Shown here one piece after another: positions 6,598 to 13,915 of a DNA stretch of 57,016 bases. The stretch lies in contig JAUYGU010000110.1 of the NCBI GenBank assembly GCA_030690405.1, positions 1 through 57,016 on the forward strand. Reading direction: 5' to 3'. The translations under genes and the position numbers were made by a program. Source of the stretch: Dehalococcoidia bacterium. GTDB taxonomy: Bacteria > Chloroflexota > Dehalococcoidia > SM23-28-2 > RBG-16-64-32. Positions within the stretch are counted from its first letter, which is position 1, and each line of letters starts with the position of its first letter. The notes beneath the pieces are model-generated. The model made no database searches and had not been told where the DNA came from. It was given only the letters and a program-made list of their open reading frames with translations.

Positions 6598-8769
6598 ATG
6601 AGGACGCAAGCTTCGGCCGGCCGACCCATTACCGGCAGGACCACCGTCAGGGAGGCGGTCACCCGCTACCCCGGCATTGAGGCGATATTCGAGAAGCACG
6701 GGATCGCCGGCTGCGGTGGTCCCGGGGGTCCCATCGAGCCCATAGACTTCTTCGCGCGAGTCCATCAGGTCAACCCGGACGGCCTGATCGATGAGCTGAA
6801 CCGGTTCGCTCTGACGCGACGGCGGCACCGGCCCGCGGCCGGAATGCCCGGCGATCTGGGCCGATCTCAAGACTTCTACTTCATACCGATCTCCGCAGGC
6901 GTGCTGCTGGCGCTGCTGGCCGGTTTCCCTCTGGGCGCGCTGGCCGCCTTCGCCACCGTCCACGACGTAGGGCTCGGGCCCCGCTGGACGCCCCTTATGC
7001 AGGCCCACGGGCACCTCCAGGTGATGGGGTGGGTCGGCCTGTTCATCATGGGCGTCGCCTACCACGTCCTGCCCCGCTTCAAGGCAGTCGCCCTGCGGCC
7101 GTCTGGTCTGGTCTGGCCGTCCTTCATCCTGCTACTGGGCGGTATCGTCCTCCGCACGGGGAGCCAGCCCTGGGGTGAGGTCTCCTGGGTAAGCGGCTTG
7201 CTGGTCTCGTCGGCAGCGCTGGAGATTGCCGGTGTCGCTGCCTTCGCCGTAGTGGTAACCGGGACAGTCGGCGCTGGCCGCCGCGAGACGTACGACGCCT
7301 TCCTGCTAGCCGCGGTCATCTGGCTGGTGGCGGCCTCGGTGGCGAACTTGGTCGTACTGGTCGATACCGTTAGCGCCGGTGCCGCCGTCATCGCCCAGGC
7401 GAAGGACACGCCCCTGCTGGCGATGTACATCTACGGGTTCATCACCCTGTTCATCTTCGGGATATCGCTCAGAGTGCTGCCGGCGTTCCTCGACCTGCGG
7501 CCACCGCGAGGCGCGGCATTGGTACCGGCATTTCTTCTGTTCAACGCGGGCGTGGCCCTTCTGGCGGTCACGAGATGGGTGCAAGCCTACGGAGGCTGGG
7601 AACCGCCGGAAAGCGTGGAGGCGACGGCGGCGTACCTGCTGGCGGGCGGCATCGGCGTGTTCGCCCTGGCGCTCAACGTCTTCCTGCCGTCGATGAGCGC
7701 CGAGGGCGCGACTGCGGAGCGAGGATTCGAGAGGCTCATACGGGCCGCGTACGTCTGGCTGGCGGTGGCGGCGGGGCTGGAGGTGTGGCTGGCCACTCGT
7801 GCGCTGACCGGCGGAGACGCCGCGAACTTTCTGGAGTCGGGCAGCGTCCGGCACGCCCTGGCGGTCGGGTTCATCACCCAGATGATGTTCGGGGTTGCGT
7901 TCAGGGCCTTACCGGTGTTCGCTGGCAAGAAACTGCATAGCCAGCACTTGGTGGACGTGACGTTCGTGCTCATCAACGCGGCTGCGGTCACGCGGGTGGG
8001 ACCGGCCGTCATCGAACTGGGATCAGTGACGTCCCGGTTCGACCTCATAGGCGTCTCGGGTGCGCTGGGCCTGCTGGCGGTGGCCCTGTTCGGCTACAAC
8101 ATCGTGCGCAGCGTCTTGGGGCCCCCGGTCATCGTGGCACCCAGCAGGGAGGAGGAAAGCGAGATGCCGGAGCGAGAGCGAGCGAAGGAGGCATTCGTGG
8201 CCACTAAGGACTCGATCGTCGCTGACGTGCTGGAGCGGGTGCCGGGGTCGCTAGAGCTGCTGATCTCCTACGGACTTACCCCGTTGCAGGACCCCGCCCT
8301 TCGGGCCACTGTGACCCGCCACGTCACGCTGCAGACGGCCAGTCAGGTGCACACGTTCGACCTGGAGACGCTGCTCAACGACCTCAACCGCCTAGCTGGG
8401 CGAGGAGTCAGCGGGGAGCGAAGTGCGGAGGCGTCAGCCCGCTCGGAACCGGCAGAAGCGCGGGGGGAGATCAACGCGGCCAGGGTCTTGATGGCCCTGC
8501 GAGACTGCTACGACCCGGAGCTACCCGCCAACATCGTCGACCTGGGCCTGGTCTACGACCTTAAGATCGACGGCGGTCGGGTTTCCATCAAGATGACCCT
8601 CACCTCGCCCGACTGTCCGGCGGCGAATCAGGTGGTGTCGGATGTCACCGAGGCTGTGCGACGGCTGGGCGCTCAGGAAGTGGAGGTGGAGCTGGTAAGG
8701 GAGCCACAGTGGACCCCCTTCCGCATGACCCCCGCCGCGCGGGCGGCCCTGGGCCTGGATCGAGAGTAG
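6598..8769 (+). CDS. NnrS-like membrane protein fused to DUF1858-type and SufT/DUF59 domains
   Basis: This 723-residue protein has four parts. Residues 14-72 resemble DUF1858/ScdA-N (TVREAVTRYPGIEAIFEKHG). Residues about 92-520 form some 12 membrane helices of NnrS type (QAHGHLQVMGWVGLFIMG then YHVLPRF), a heme-linked family tied to nitric oxide stress. Residues about 535-610 are a second DUF1858-like unit (DSIVADVLERVPGSLELL). Residues about 625-720 are a MIP18/SufT (DUF59) Fe-S maturation domain (RDCYDPELPANIVDLGLVYD, SPDCPAANQVV). NnrS lowers NO damage and SufT-type domains help load Fe-S clusters, so the fusion may couple NO handling to cluster repair; this is inference. Start chosen at ATG 6598 from the promoter; a TTG at 6544 would lie inside the operator. 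Confidence 0.82.
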   Translation: MRTQASAGRPITGRTTVREAVTRYPGIEAIFEKHGIAGCGGPGGPIEPIDFFARVHQVNPDGLIDELNRFALTRRRHRPAAGMPGDLGRSQDFYFIPISAGVLLALLAGFPLGALAAFATVHDVGLGPRWTPLMQAHGHLQVMGWVGLFIMGVAYHVLPRFKAVALRPSGLVWPSFILLLGGIVLRTGSQPWGEVSWVSGLLVSSAALEIAGVAAFAVVVTGTVGAGRRETYDAFLLAAVIWLVAASVANLVVLVDTVSAGAAVIAQAKDTPLLAMYIYGFITLFIFGISLRVLPAFLDLRPPRGAALVPAFLLFNAGVALLAVTRWVQAYGGWEPPESVEATAAYLLAGGIGVFALALNVFLPSMSAEGATAERGFERLIRAAYVWLAVAAGLEVWLATRALTGGDAANFLESGSVRHALAVGFITQMMFGVAFRALPVFAGKKLHSQHLVDVTFVLINAAAVTRVGPAVIELGSVTSRFDLIGVSGALGLLAVALFGYNIVRSVLGPPVIVAPSREEESEMPERERAKEAFVATKDSIVADVLERVPGSLELLISYGLTPLQDPALRATVTRHVTLQTASQVHTFDLETLLNDLNRLAGRGVSGERSAEASARSEPAEARGEINAARVLMALRDCYDPELPANIVDLGLVYDLKIDGGRVSIKMTLTSPDCPAANQVVSDVTEAVRRLGAQEVEVELVREPQWTPFRMTPAARAALGLDRE

Positions 8770-8800
8770 CGCCGGAAGCAAATGGGGAAGGAGGACCCCA

Positions 8801-9070
8801 ATGACGGAACGAGCCGCCGCGACCCTTGACGTGCGGGAGATGCCGCCCGGGGAGCGCCACCCCAGGATCTTCGAGATGCTGGACGGCTTGCGGCCGGGCC
8901 AGGCTCTTCGCCTGGTCAACGACCACGACCCCAAGCCCCTGTATCCAGGACCTCATCCCGTGGCGGTCTCAAGAGTCGGACCGAACGATCAAATGCCCTT
9001 ACGCCTGAAGAACCGCCTGCCAGCGGGTCGGCCGCTTGCGGCGGTCAGCGGCGGACTCGAGGATTGTTGA
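8801..9070 (+). pseudogene. Truncated DUF2249 protein
   Basis: From the ATG at 8801 (AAGGAGG eight bases upstream) the product begins as a normal DUF2249 domain: TLDVREMPPGERHPRIFEML then RPGQALRLVNDHDPKPLY, ending near 8943. The family then expects a short strand-rich tail (tryptophan/valine-rich), but the sequence becomes unrelated and runs to a stop at 9070. The break lies just before the direct repeat beginning at 9045. DUF2249 proteins often accompany hemerythrin and NO-reduction genes, and this one lies 31 bases after the NnrS fusion, so it was probably part of that operon before truncation. Confidence 0.65.
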
Positions 9071-9274
9071 ATCTCGTCCCGATCCGGGCCAGCGAGCCCC
9101 TCCTCGTATCGTGATGGGCCGCCTACGTGTCACCCGCTCCCTTGCCGTGACGTCCCGGCCTACCAGTTTGGTTAGTAGTACGTTAGCAACCGCTAAGGCG
9201 CTTCACCCCAGAATGGCCTAAAATCGAACCTGTGCCGGGGTGGCGAAACTGGTAAACGCGGTGGACTTAAAATT
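9045..9274 (+). repeat. Direct repeat, left copy (230 bases)
   Basis: This stretch matches 18201-18429 over nearly its whole length, with scattered substitutions and about one single-base indel. Both copies include the string GCTAAGGCGCTTCACCCCAG, a TAAAAT box (here 9219-9224) and the first half of a tRNA-Leu. Both also keep a 61-codon open frame, which looks incidental. The copies flank the cyclic-di-AMP/osmotic region. Confidence 0.8.
9234..9274 (+). pseudogene. tRNA-Leu 5' fragment
   Basis: The acceptor strand GCCGGGG, the D arm and the left anticodon arm with TTAAAA are recognisable and match the intact tRNA-Leu at 18390. Homology stops just after the anticodon loop; there is no variable arm, T arm or 3' acceptor strand. 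It cannot form a working tRNA and marks a recombination breakpoint. Confidence 0.75.
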
Positions 9275-9630
9275 CTGCCGACGCCGTCCCACGCTTTACC
9301 ATAACGTGCAATCTTATACCTGTGCGGTGGCTCGTTATGTCGTCTCGCCCCGCCGGTCGCAGCCTCTGCTAACCAATTCGGTTAGCAAAATGTTAGCAAC
9401 TGCTGAGAGCATTAGCATTTCTGTCTACGCACGGACACCCACTTTGATTCGGACCCGCGCCTTACAAGAGCGCTGCAGGCCCTCCGCAGCCCGTGATTGA
9501 GTGCCGCCGGGGCTGGCCTTCTCGGCCGCCCTTACCGTGGCCGCTGTTCGGCATCCCTCCCAAATGCGTACAATCGTACCTGACTCGTCCGTCGGATGAA
9601 GGGGCCCTCCCTGGCGGACGAACTCGACGG
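9275..9630. other. Non-coding stretch with inverted repeat and short repeat copy
   Basis: No convincing gene is present between the tRNA fragment and the glycosidase start. It contains the perfect inverted repeat TGCTAACC-aattc-GGTTAGCA (9368-9388), part of a 33-base motif (9372-9404) that recurs at 9162-9194 and 18318-18350. A TACAAT at 9569-9574 may be the -10 box for the downstream gene, though no clear -35 is visible. Confidence 0.45.
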
Positions 9631-11823
9631 ATGATCATGAGAAAGCCGGGACAACGCGCTAAGCCAAGCACCCACGTCACCTGGCGTATGCTTCCCGAGG
9701 GAGAGACGCGGGTCATCGAAGATATCCGCGATGCCCAGGCGATCCGCGAGGGTGCCCTGTTCCTGCTGACCGATCGGGATGGCGGCGTCCCCGTCGACAA
9801 CAGCAGCGGCTTCGGGCTCTACCACAATGACACCCGCTATCTTTCGGCCTGGGATATCTCGCTGATCGGGGTGGAGCCGATAGTGCTGCTCTCCACTGCC
9901 GAGCTGGGGTTTGGCCAGGAACAGGTGATGACCAACCCCGAGCTGGTGAACGAGCGGGGAGAGGCCTTGCCGGGTGGCAGCCTGCTCATCCGCCGGCAGC
10001 GAGTGCTGGATCAGGCCCTAATCGAGAGCCTGCGCCTCACCAACTACGCGCCGGTGCCGCTGGCACTGACGGTAGTGTATGAGTTCGGCGCCGACTTCGC
10101 GGACATATTCGAGCTCCGCGGGCAGCGCCGCCGTAAGCACGGACACGTCTCCGCCATCCGCCTGCACCCAAACGGCGTGACCTTCCGTTATAGAGGGCTC
10201 GACCTGATCCCCCGGCAGACTCGTGTACGCTTCCGGCCGTTGCCCGATGAACTCGAGACGCACCGCGCACTGTTCTACATCAATCTTCTCCCCGGCGCCA
10301 GCAAGGAGTTCGCTTCCACCGTACTGGCAGATGCAATAGCAGGCACGGGATCGGCCCGGCGTTCTCTTCAGGCAATCGCGGCCAGCCATCAGTCATGGAA
10401 GGACTCCTCCACGCGCGTAACCACAAGCAACGAGCTGCTCAACGCGGCCCTGGACCGGTCCCTGAGCGACATGCGGGTCCTATGGTCTGAGCAGGAGCCA
10501 GAGTTGGGCTACGTGGCGGCCGGAATCCCCTGGTTCGACACCTTGTTTGGGCGCGATTCGGCCATTGCGGCCATGATGTGCCTGGCCTTCCGGCCACAGA
10601 TCGCCGAACGCGTGTTGCGTTCCCTCGCGCACTTCCAGGGCAAGGAACTGGATCCCTCGCGTGAGGAGGAGCCCGGGAAGATTGTGCACGAGATCCGGAA
10701 CTGCGAGGCTGCCAATGCCGGCGAAGTTGTGTTCGGCCGCTACTACGGGAGTATCGACTCCACGCCGCTATTCTTGCTTCTTGCCGCCGAATACTACCAC
10801 TGGACCGCGGACCTAGAGTTGTTGAAAGAGCTCCGCCCAGCACTGGACGCCGCGCTGGAGTGGATGGACCTCTTCGGCGACCCCGATGGCGACGGCTACC
10901 TGGAGTATATCAAGAAGGCGGAGGGTGGTCTCGATAACCAGGGCTGGAAGGATTCCTGGGACGGGATTATCGACCGCGAGGGGGACCTGCTCAAACCGCC
11001 CACAGCGCTCGTGGAGGTCCAGGGGTATGCCTGCGCGGCCAGGCGGGGGATCGCTGAAGTCTACCAGGCCCTGGGCAGCCTCGGTCGCGCGGATGAACTG
11101 AGGTCGCAGGCTGCGGCGCTGCAGAGGCGGATCAACGCCGATTTCTGGATGCCGGGCGGCTACTACGCCCTGGCTTTGGACGGCGATAAGCGACCCTCGG
11201 CCGTACTGACGTCCAACGCCGGACAGCTGCTGTGGGCCGGCGTGCCCACCAGGGACAGGGCGCGCCAGCAGATCCGGCGCCTGTTGCGACACGATATGTT
11301 CAGCGGCTGGGGCATCCGTACGCTGAGCCTCGCGGCCAAGGGCTACAACCCCATGGGGTATCACCTCGGGACCATCTGGCCGCACGACAATGCCCTACTT
11401 CTGGGCGGGTTCAAGCGCTACGGGGCCGAACGCGAACTCAACCAGGTGGCCACCGCTCTCGCTCAGGCTGCCTTCTCCTTCCCCTACTACCGCCTCCCGG
11501 AGCTCTTCAGCGGGGCGCCCCGAATGTCCCACCAGGCGCCTGTGCCGTATCCGGTCGCCTGCCGGCCCCAGGCGTTCGCGGCCGCCGCCCTACCCTACGT
11601 GTTGACCTTGATCCTAGGGCTCGCCGCGGACGCTCCCGGCAAGCGCCTGTACGTGGTGCGCCCCCGACTGCCTTCCTGGATTGACTTCGTGCGGGTGGCC
11701 AATCTGCGAGTGGGCGACAGCGTGCTCGAACTCACCTATCGCCGGAGCGGGCAGCGCACCTCGTTCGAGGTCACCGCCAGGAGCGGGTCGATCCAGGTCG
11801 TACCTGTCACCCGCTGGCCGTAG
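9631..11823 (+). CDS. Glycogen-debranching-type glycosidase (GDE N-bis plus six-hairpin domain)
   Basis: The 730-residue protein has an N-terminal beta-rich domain (REGALFLLTDRDGGVP, SSGFGLYHNDTRYLSAWD), the bis-type N-terminal domain of amylo-alpha-1,6-glucosidase relatives. A C-terminal (alpha/alpha)6 catalytic barrel follows, with AAGIPWFDTLFGRDSAIAA, GLDNQGWKDSWDGI and NPMGYHLGTIWPHDNALL; the conserved Asp and His-Asp residues line the sugar site. It probably trims glycogen or a related storage or compatible sugar in the cytoplasm; no signal peptide is seen. ATGs at 9631 and 9637 are both possible, with only a weak ribosome site; the longer open frame upstream has no homology-like content. 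It is the first gene inside the direct repeats. Confidence 0.85.
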   Translation: MIMRKPGQRAKPSTHVTWRMLPEGETRVIEDIRDAQAIREGALFLLTDRDGGVPVDNSSGFGLYHNDTRYLSAWDISLIGVEPIVLLSTAELGFGQEQVMTNPELVNERGEALPGGSLLIRRQRVLDQALIESLRLTNYAPVPLALTVVYEFGADFADIFELRGQRRRKHGHVSAIRLHPNGVTFRYRGLDLIPRQTRVRFRPLPDELETHRALFYINLLPGASKEFASTVLADAIAGTGSARRSLQAIAASHQSWKDSSTRVTTSNELLNAALDRSLSDMRVLWSEQEPELGYVAAGIPWFDTLFGRDSAIAAMMCLAFRPQIAERVLRSLAHFQGKELDPSREEEPGKIVHEIRNCEAANAGEVVFGRYYGSIDSTPLFLLLAAEYYHWTADLELLKELRPALDAALEWMDLFGDPDGDGYLEYIKKAEGGLDNQGWKDSWDGIIDREGDLLKPPTALVEVQGYACAARRGIAEVYQALGSLGRADELRSQAAALQRRINADFWMPGGYYALALDGDKRPSAVLTSNAGQLLWAGVPTRDRARQQIRRLLRHDMFSGWGIRTLSLAAKGYNPMGYHLGTIWPHDNALLLGGFKRYGAERELNQVATALAQAAFSFPYYRLPELFSGAPRMSHQAPVPYPVACRPQAFAAAALPYVLTLILGLAADAPGKRLYVVRPRLPSWIDFVRVANLRVGDSVLELTYRRSGQRTSFEVTARSGSIQVVPVTRWP

Positions 11824-11830
11824 TAGTGTT

Positions 11831-11857
11831 CGCCCCCGGCCGGAGAGACCGGGGGCG
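11831..11857 (+). terminator. Hairpin after the glycosidase gene
   Basis: CGCCCCCGG (11831-11839) pairs perfectly with CCGGGGGCG (11849-11857), seven bases after the stop codon. No T-run follows, so it may act as a weak terminator or an mRNA 3' end stabiliser. Confidence 0.45.
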
Positions 11858-12102
11858 GCGAGATGCTTGGTCGCGCTGAGACGGGGGTTCAGCGGGGCGA
11901 GAATCGGTTTCTGAACTAGAGTCTATATCTACTGGAGCGGGCGATGGTGTATCCGTTTGGAGCCGCTTGTCCCCAACATGCCTGGGCGAGCCTGCGGGCC
12001 GAAGGCGGCGCATTTGGGCCGAAAAGTGCCCCGCTTGCGCTCTTACAGGTCACGTGCTGTTGATTCCATGGCTTATTGGCGGTGCTCCCAGGAGCATCAC
12101 GT
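11858..12102. other. Non-coding stretch, nothing recognised
   Basis: Between the glycosidase hairpin and the riboswitch promoter no frame shows recognisable protein features and no RNA gene was recognised. Confidence 0.4.
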
Positions 12103-12132
12103 TGACAGGCCAAGCCCGCCATGACTTACCAT
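12103..12132 (+). promoter_or_regulatory. Promoter of the first cyclic-di-AMP riboswitch
   Basis: A perfect -35 TTGACA (12103-12108) and -10 TACCAT (12127-12132) are separated by 18 bases. The predicted start near 12139 lies ten bases before the aptamer. Confidence 0.65.
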
Positions 12133-12148
12133 ATCCACGTGTGTTTAC

Positions 12149-12275
12149 GGGCCGAATCTCCCGACCAATCGGGCGAACGGGGGAACCAAGTTTCGGGGTG
12201 CATCTCGCCTGAGGCGAGAAGGGCAGAACCTCTCAGCCCTAACCCGTCAGCTAACCCCGTAGGCCTCTGAGAGGG
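12149..12275 (+). promoter_or_regulatory. Cyclic-di-AMP riboswitch (ydaO/yuaA class), copy 1
   Basis: The class consensus blocks occur in order: GCCGAATC, GGGGGAACCA, GGGGTGCATC followed by a variable hairpin (CTCGCCTGAGGCGAG), then CCCGTCAGCTAACCCCGTAG. A closing stem CCTCTCAG / CTGAGAGG encloses the last block, as in the family. These RNAs bind cyclic-di-AMP and usually switch expression off when it is high. A terminator hairpin follows at 12293. The downstream genes are small proteins and an MscS channel, fitting the known control of osmotic and cell-wall genes by this class. Confidence 0.9.
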
Positions 12276-12292
12276 TCATACGCGCCGACGTG

Positions 12293-12329
12293 CGGAGTTG
12301 GGGCTTGGCCCTGAGCTCCGGATCTTTTT
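12293..12329 (+). terminator. Expression-platform terminator of riboswitch copy 1
   Basis: An outer stem CGGAG (12293-12297) / CTCCG (12316-12320) encloses an inner GGGC-TTG-GCCC hairpin and is followed by a T5 run (12325-12329). It lies 18 bases after the aptamer and 35 before the first start codon, the expected place for ligand-controlled attenuation. Confidence 0.6.
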
Positions 12330-12363
12330 GGCGCGATGGCCCGCGATAGAAAGGAGGCGCGCT

Positions 12364-12576
12364 ATGCGCCACAGCCTTCCCAAGCGGGCCGGCGGCAAGC
12401 CGAACCTTGCCTTCGTCCTGAAAGCCTGTCCCAGGTGTTTGGGTGACCTCATTCTCCACCGTGACCTCCGCGGCGATTACTACGCCTGCCTCCAGTGCGG
12501 CGCTGAGATCGAGCCCGATCCTGAGGCCGAGCAGGCTTCCGGCGTTGGCAGGACAGACGCGGCCGCGCTGCCATAG
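12364..12576 (+). CDS. Small zinc-ribbon protein
   Basis: The 70-residue protein has two CxxC knuckles, Cys22-x2-Cys25 (CPRC) and Cys42-x2-Cys45 (CLQC), spaced 17 residues apart: a classic zinc ribbon. The rest is basic at the N-terminus and acidic at the C-terminus. Its function is unknown; similar minimal ribbons can bind nucleic acid or protein partners. The ATG at 12364 has AAAGGAGG six bases upstream. It is the first gene after the cyclic-di-AMP riboswitch and so is the most direct target of that switch. Confidence 0.65.
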   Translation: MRHSLPKRAGGKPNLAFVLKACPRCLGDLILHRDLRGDYYACLQCGAEIEPDPEAEQASGVGRTDAAALP

Positions 12577-12621
12577 CTGCGCGGCAGGCAGACGATTGCA
12601 TCAGACGAAGGGAGAAATCAA

Positions 12622-12933
12622 ATGGCTGGTGTCCGTAGCTCGTTTTCCCTGGGCCTCCTATTTGGGGGCCTTATTGGGACAGCCCTGGCGCTGCTGCTGG
12701 CTCCCGAGCGTGGCGAGGAAACGAGGAGGCGGGTGCGCTCGCGTGCCGAGCCACTGGCGGAGCGGGCTAAGGATACCGTGACACGATTGGCCAGGCGAGG
12801 CGAAGGTCCCATAGAGGAGGAGGCGACTGAGCCAGACGTCGAGGTCAACAAGGAAAGCAAGCGGCGTTCCGAGCCGAAGGGTGAGGCAGCCAGAGAGGCG
12901 AGCGTCCCGGAGGAGGCGGGCGATGGCGGCTAG
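12622..12933 (+). CDS. YtxH-like small stress protein
   Basis: The 103-residue protein starts with a hydrophobic glycine-rich segment (SLGLLFGGLIGTALALLLAP, residues 8-27), followed at once by ERGEETRRRVRSRAE and a long charged, coiled tail. This is the YtxH/general-stress layout: a single membrane anchor and a cytoplasmic amphipathic tail. The biochemical role of the family is unknown. A GGGAGA site lies before the ATG. The next gene begins inside its last codons, so the two are translationally coupled within the riboswitch-led cluster. Confidence 0.7.
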   Translation: MAGVRSSFSLGLLFGGLIGTALALLLAPERGEETRRRVRSRAEPLAERAKDTVTRLARRGEGPIEEEATEPDVEVNKESKRRSEPKGEAAREASVPEEAGDGG

Positions 12934-13198
12934 AGTACGGCTGGAGACCCGGCACACGGGCCCGGCGAAGTCGAAGGGCAAGCAGCGGGAGACGGTGATC
13001 CTGCGCAACGATGAGGTCGTAGCGGTTCTGCCTGAGGGTGACCCGTTGCACCACACACTGGAGTTGTCGCTCGAAGAGTTGCGGTCGATGAGAGTGAACT
13101 TCGCTCCTGCAATCGAGAGGCGGCCCTGGGTTAAAAAGGTTCTGGAGGCGATTATCGAGTACAAAGAGGACGCCGGACCAGGGCGGCGCCGTCAGTGA
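12923..13198 (+). CDS. Small protein of unknown function
   Basis: The 91-residue protein is not recognised. It has a basic N-terminus, a strand-like stretch ETVILRNDEVVAVLPEGD, and a helical end RRPWVKKVLEAIIEYKED. The ATG at 12923 overlaps the YtxH-like gene by 11 bases and has GGAGG six bases upstream. Part of its 3' end recurs as a decayed copy at 13746-13880, so this small gene has been duplicated locally. Its position after a cyclic-di-AMP riboswitch and before an MscS channel suggests a stress role, without further support. Confidence 0.55.
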   Translation: MAARVRLETRHTGPAKSKGKQRETVILRNDEVVAVLPEGDPLHHTLELSLEELRSMRVNFAPAIERRPWVKKVLEAIIEYKEDAGPGRRRQ

Positions 13199-13413
13199 CG
13201 TTATGGGGAAGTGATGGCGAAAAGAGTCGTGGCGCGGCAAGTAGCTCTGCGCTCGTCGTGACAATATTTCTCGCTTGGCAGTCGCGCCGCCGCCGAAGAG
13301 CGATGGGCGGTGTGTGCGGCGGCTACTCCGAGTGTGGGTGGTAGGTATGCGACTGGTGGGACTATGACCGCCAGGGAACGAAAGACCCCAGTGGCTAGGG
13401 AAGGAGAACAGAT

Positions 13414-13710
13414 ATGGCTGGAGTCACAGTTACAGAGGCAGCTGCCGGTGAGTTGCGCAAAGCGCTTGCTGAGGCCTCTTCGCTTGCTGAGACGTCTTCC
13501 GAGGGAGGGGAGGTGCTCCGCCTAGTCGCCCAACCTGATGAGGGTGGCTTCGCGCTCGGTCTCGATCAGGTCCGAGAGGGCGACGAGGTTGTGGAGTCCG
13601 GCGACGAGAGAGTGCTAGTCATCGCCTCCGATTTGGCCGAGACGTTGGAAGGCGTCGTCATTGATCTCGAGGAGACAGAGGAAGGCCAAAGGCTCACAAT
13701 ACGCCGTTAG
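13414..13710 (+). CDS. HesB/IscA-like protein lacking the cluster cysteines
   Basis: The 98-residue protein follows the HesB/IscA fold: VTVTEAAAGELRKAL at the N-terminus, GGEVLRLVAQPDEGGFALGL in the middle, and ESGDERVLVIASDLAETLEG then VVIDLEE near the end. The three cysteines that bind iron or Fe-S clusters in IscA/ErpA/SufA (one after the GG strand and a CGC pair near the C-terminus) are all absent. It therefore cannot be a standard cluster carrier. It may be a structural or regulatory relative. GGAGA lies eight bases before the ATG. It sits in the riboswitch-led cluster, 205 bases before the MscS gene. Confidence 0.6.
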   Translation: MAGVTVTEAAAGELRKALAEASSLAETSSEGGEVLRLVAQPDEGGFALGLDQVREGDEVVESGDERVLVIASDLAETLEGVVIDLEETEEGQRLTIRR

Positions 13711-13745
13711 GCAGCGTGTTGGACGTTCCGATCCATTGCCCTTGC

Positions 13746-13880
13746 CGGAAGGGGTTCGCCGGGTAGAGCGGCGCTGCGCCCCTCTTGGAGTGGCGGCCGC
13801 AGGTGAGGGAGGTCTTGGGAGCCATCATCGAACACAAAGAGGAGAGCGCGGCCGATGGCCAGCCCAGGGCCAGTGATCCC
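13746..13880 (+). pseudogene. Decayed paralogue fragment of the small gene at 12923
   Basis: Reading the frame that contains LLEWRPQVREVLGAIIEHKE reproduces the 3' end of the gene at 12923 (RRPWVKKVLEAIIEYKED) at both DNA and protein level. Upstream similarity continues, but an in-frame TAG and a one-base shift break it, and there is no start codon or ribosome site. It is a broken tandem duplicate. Confidence 0.5.
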
Positions 13881-13915
13881 TCCCCGCAACGGGGGACGTC
13901 TTCCCTGAGGTCATA

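Noticed and set aside
9036..9221. A 61-codon open frame conserved between the two direct repeats as a real small gene
   Set aside because: It has no ribosome site and ends within the tRNA upstream region; conservation is explained by the DNA repeat.
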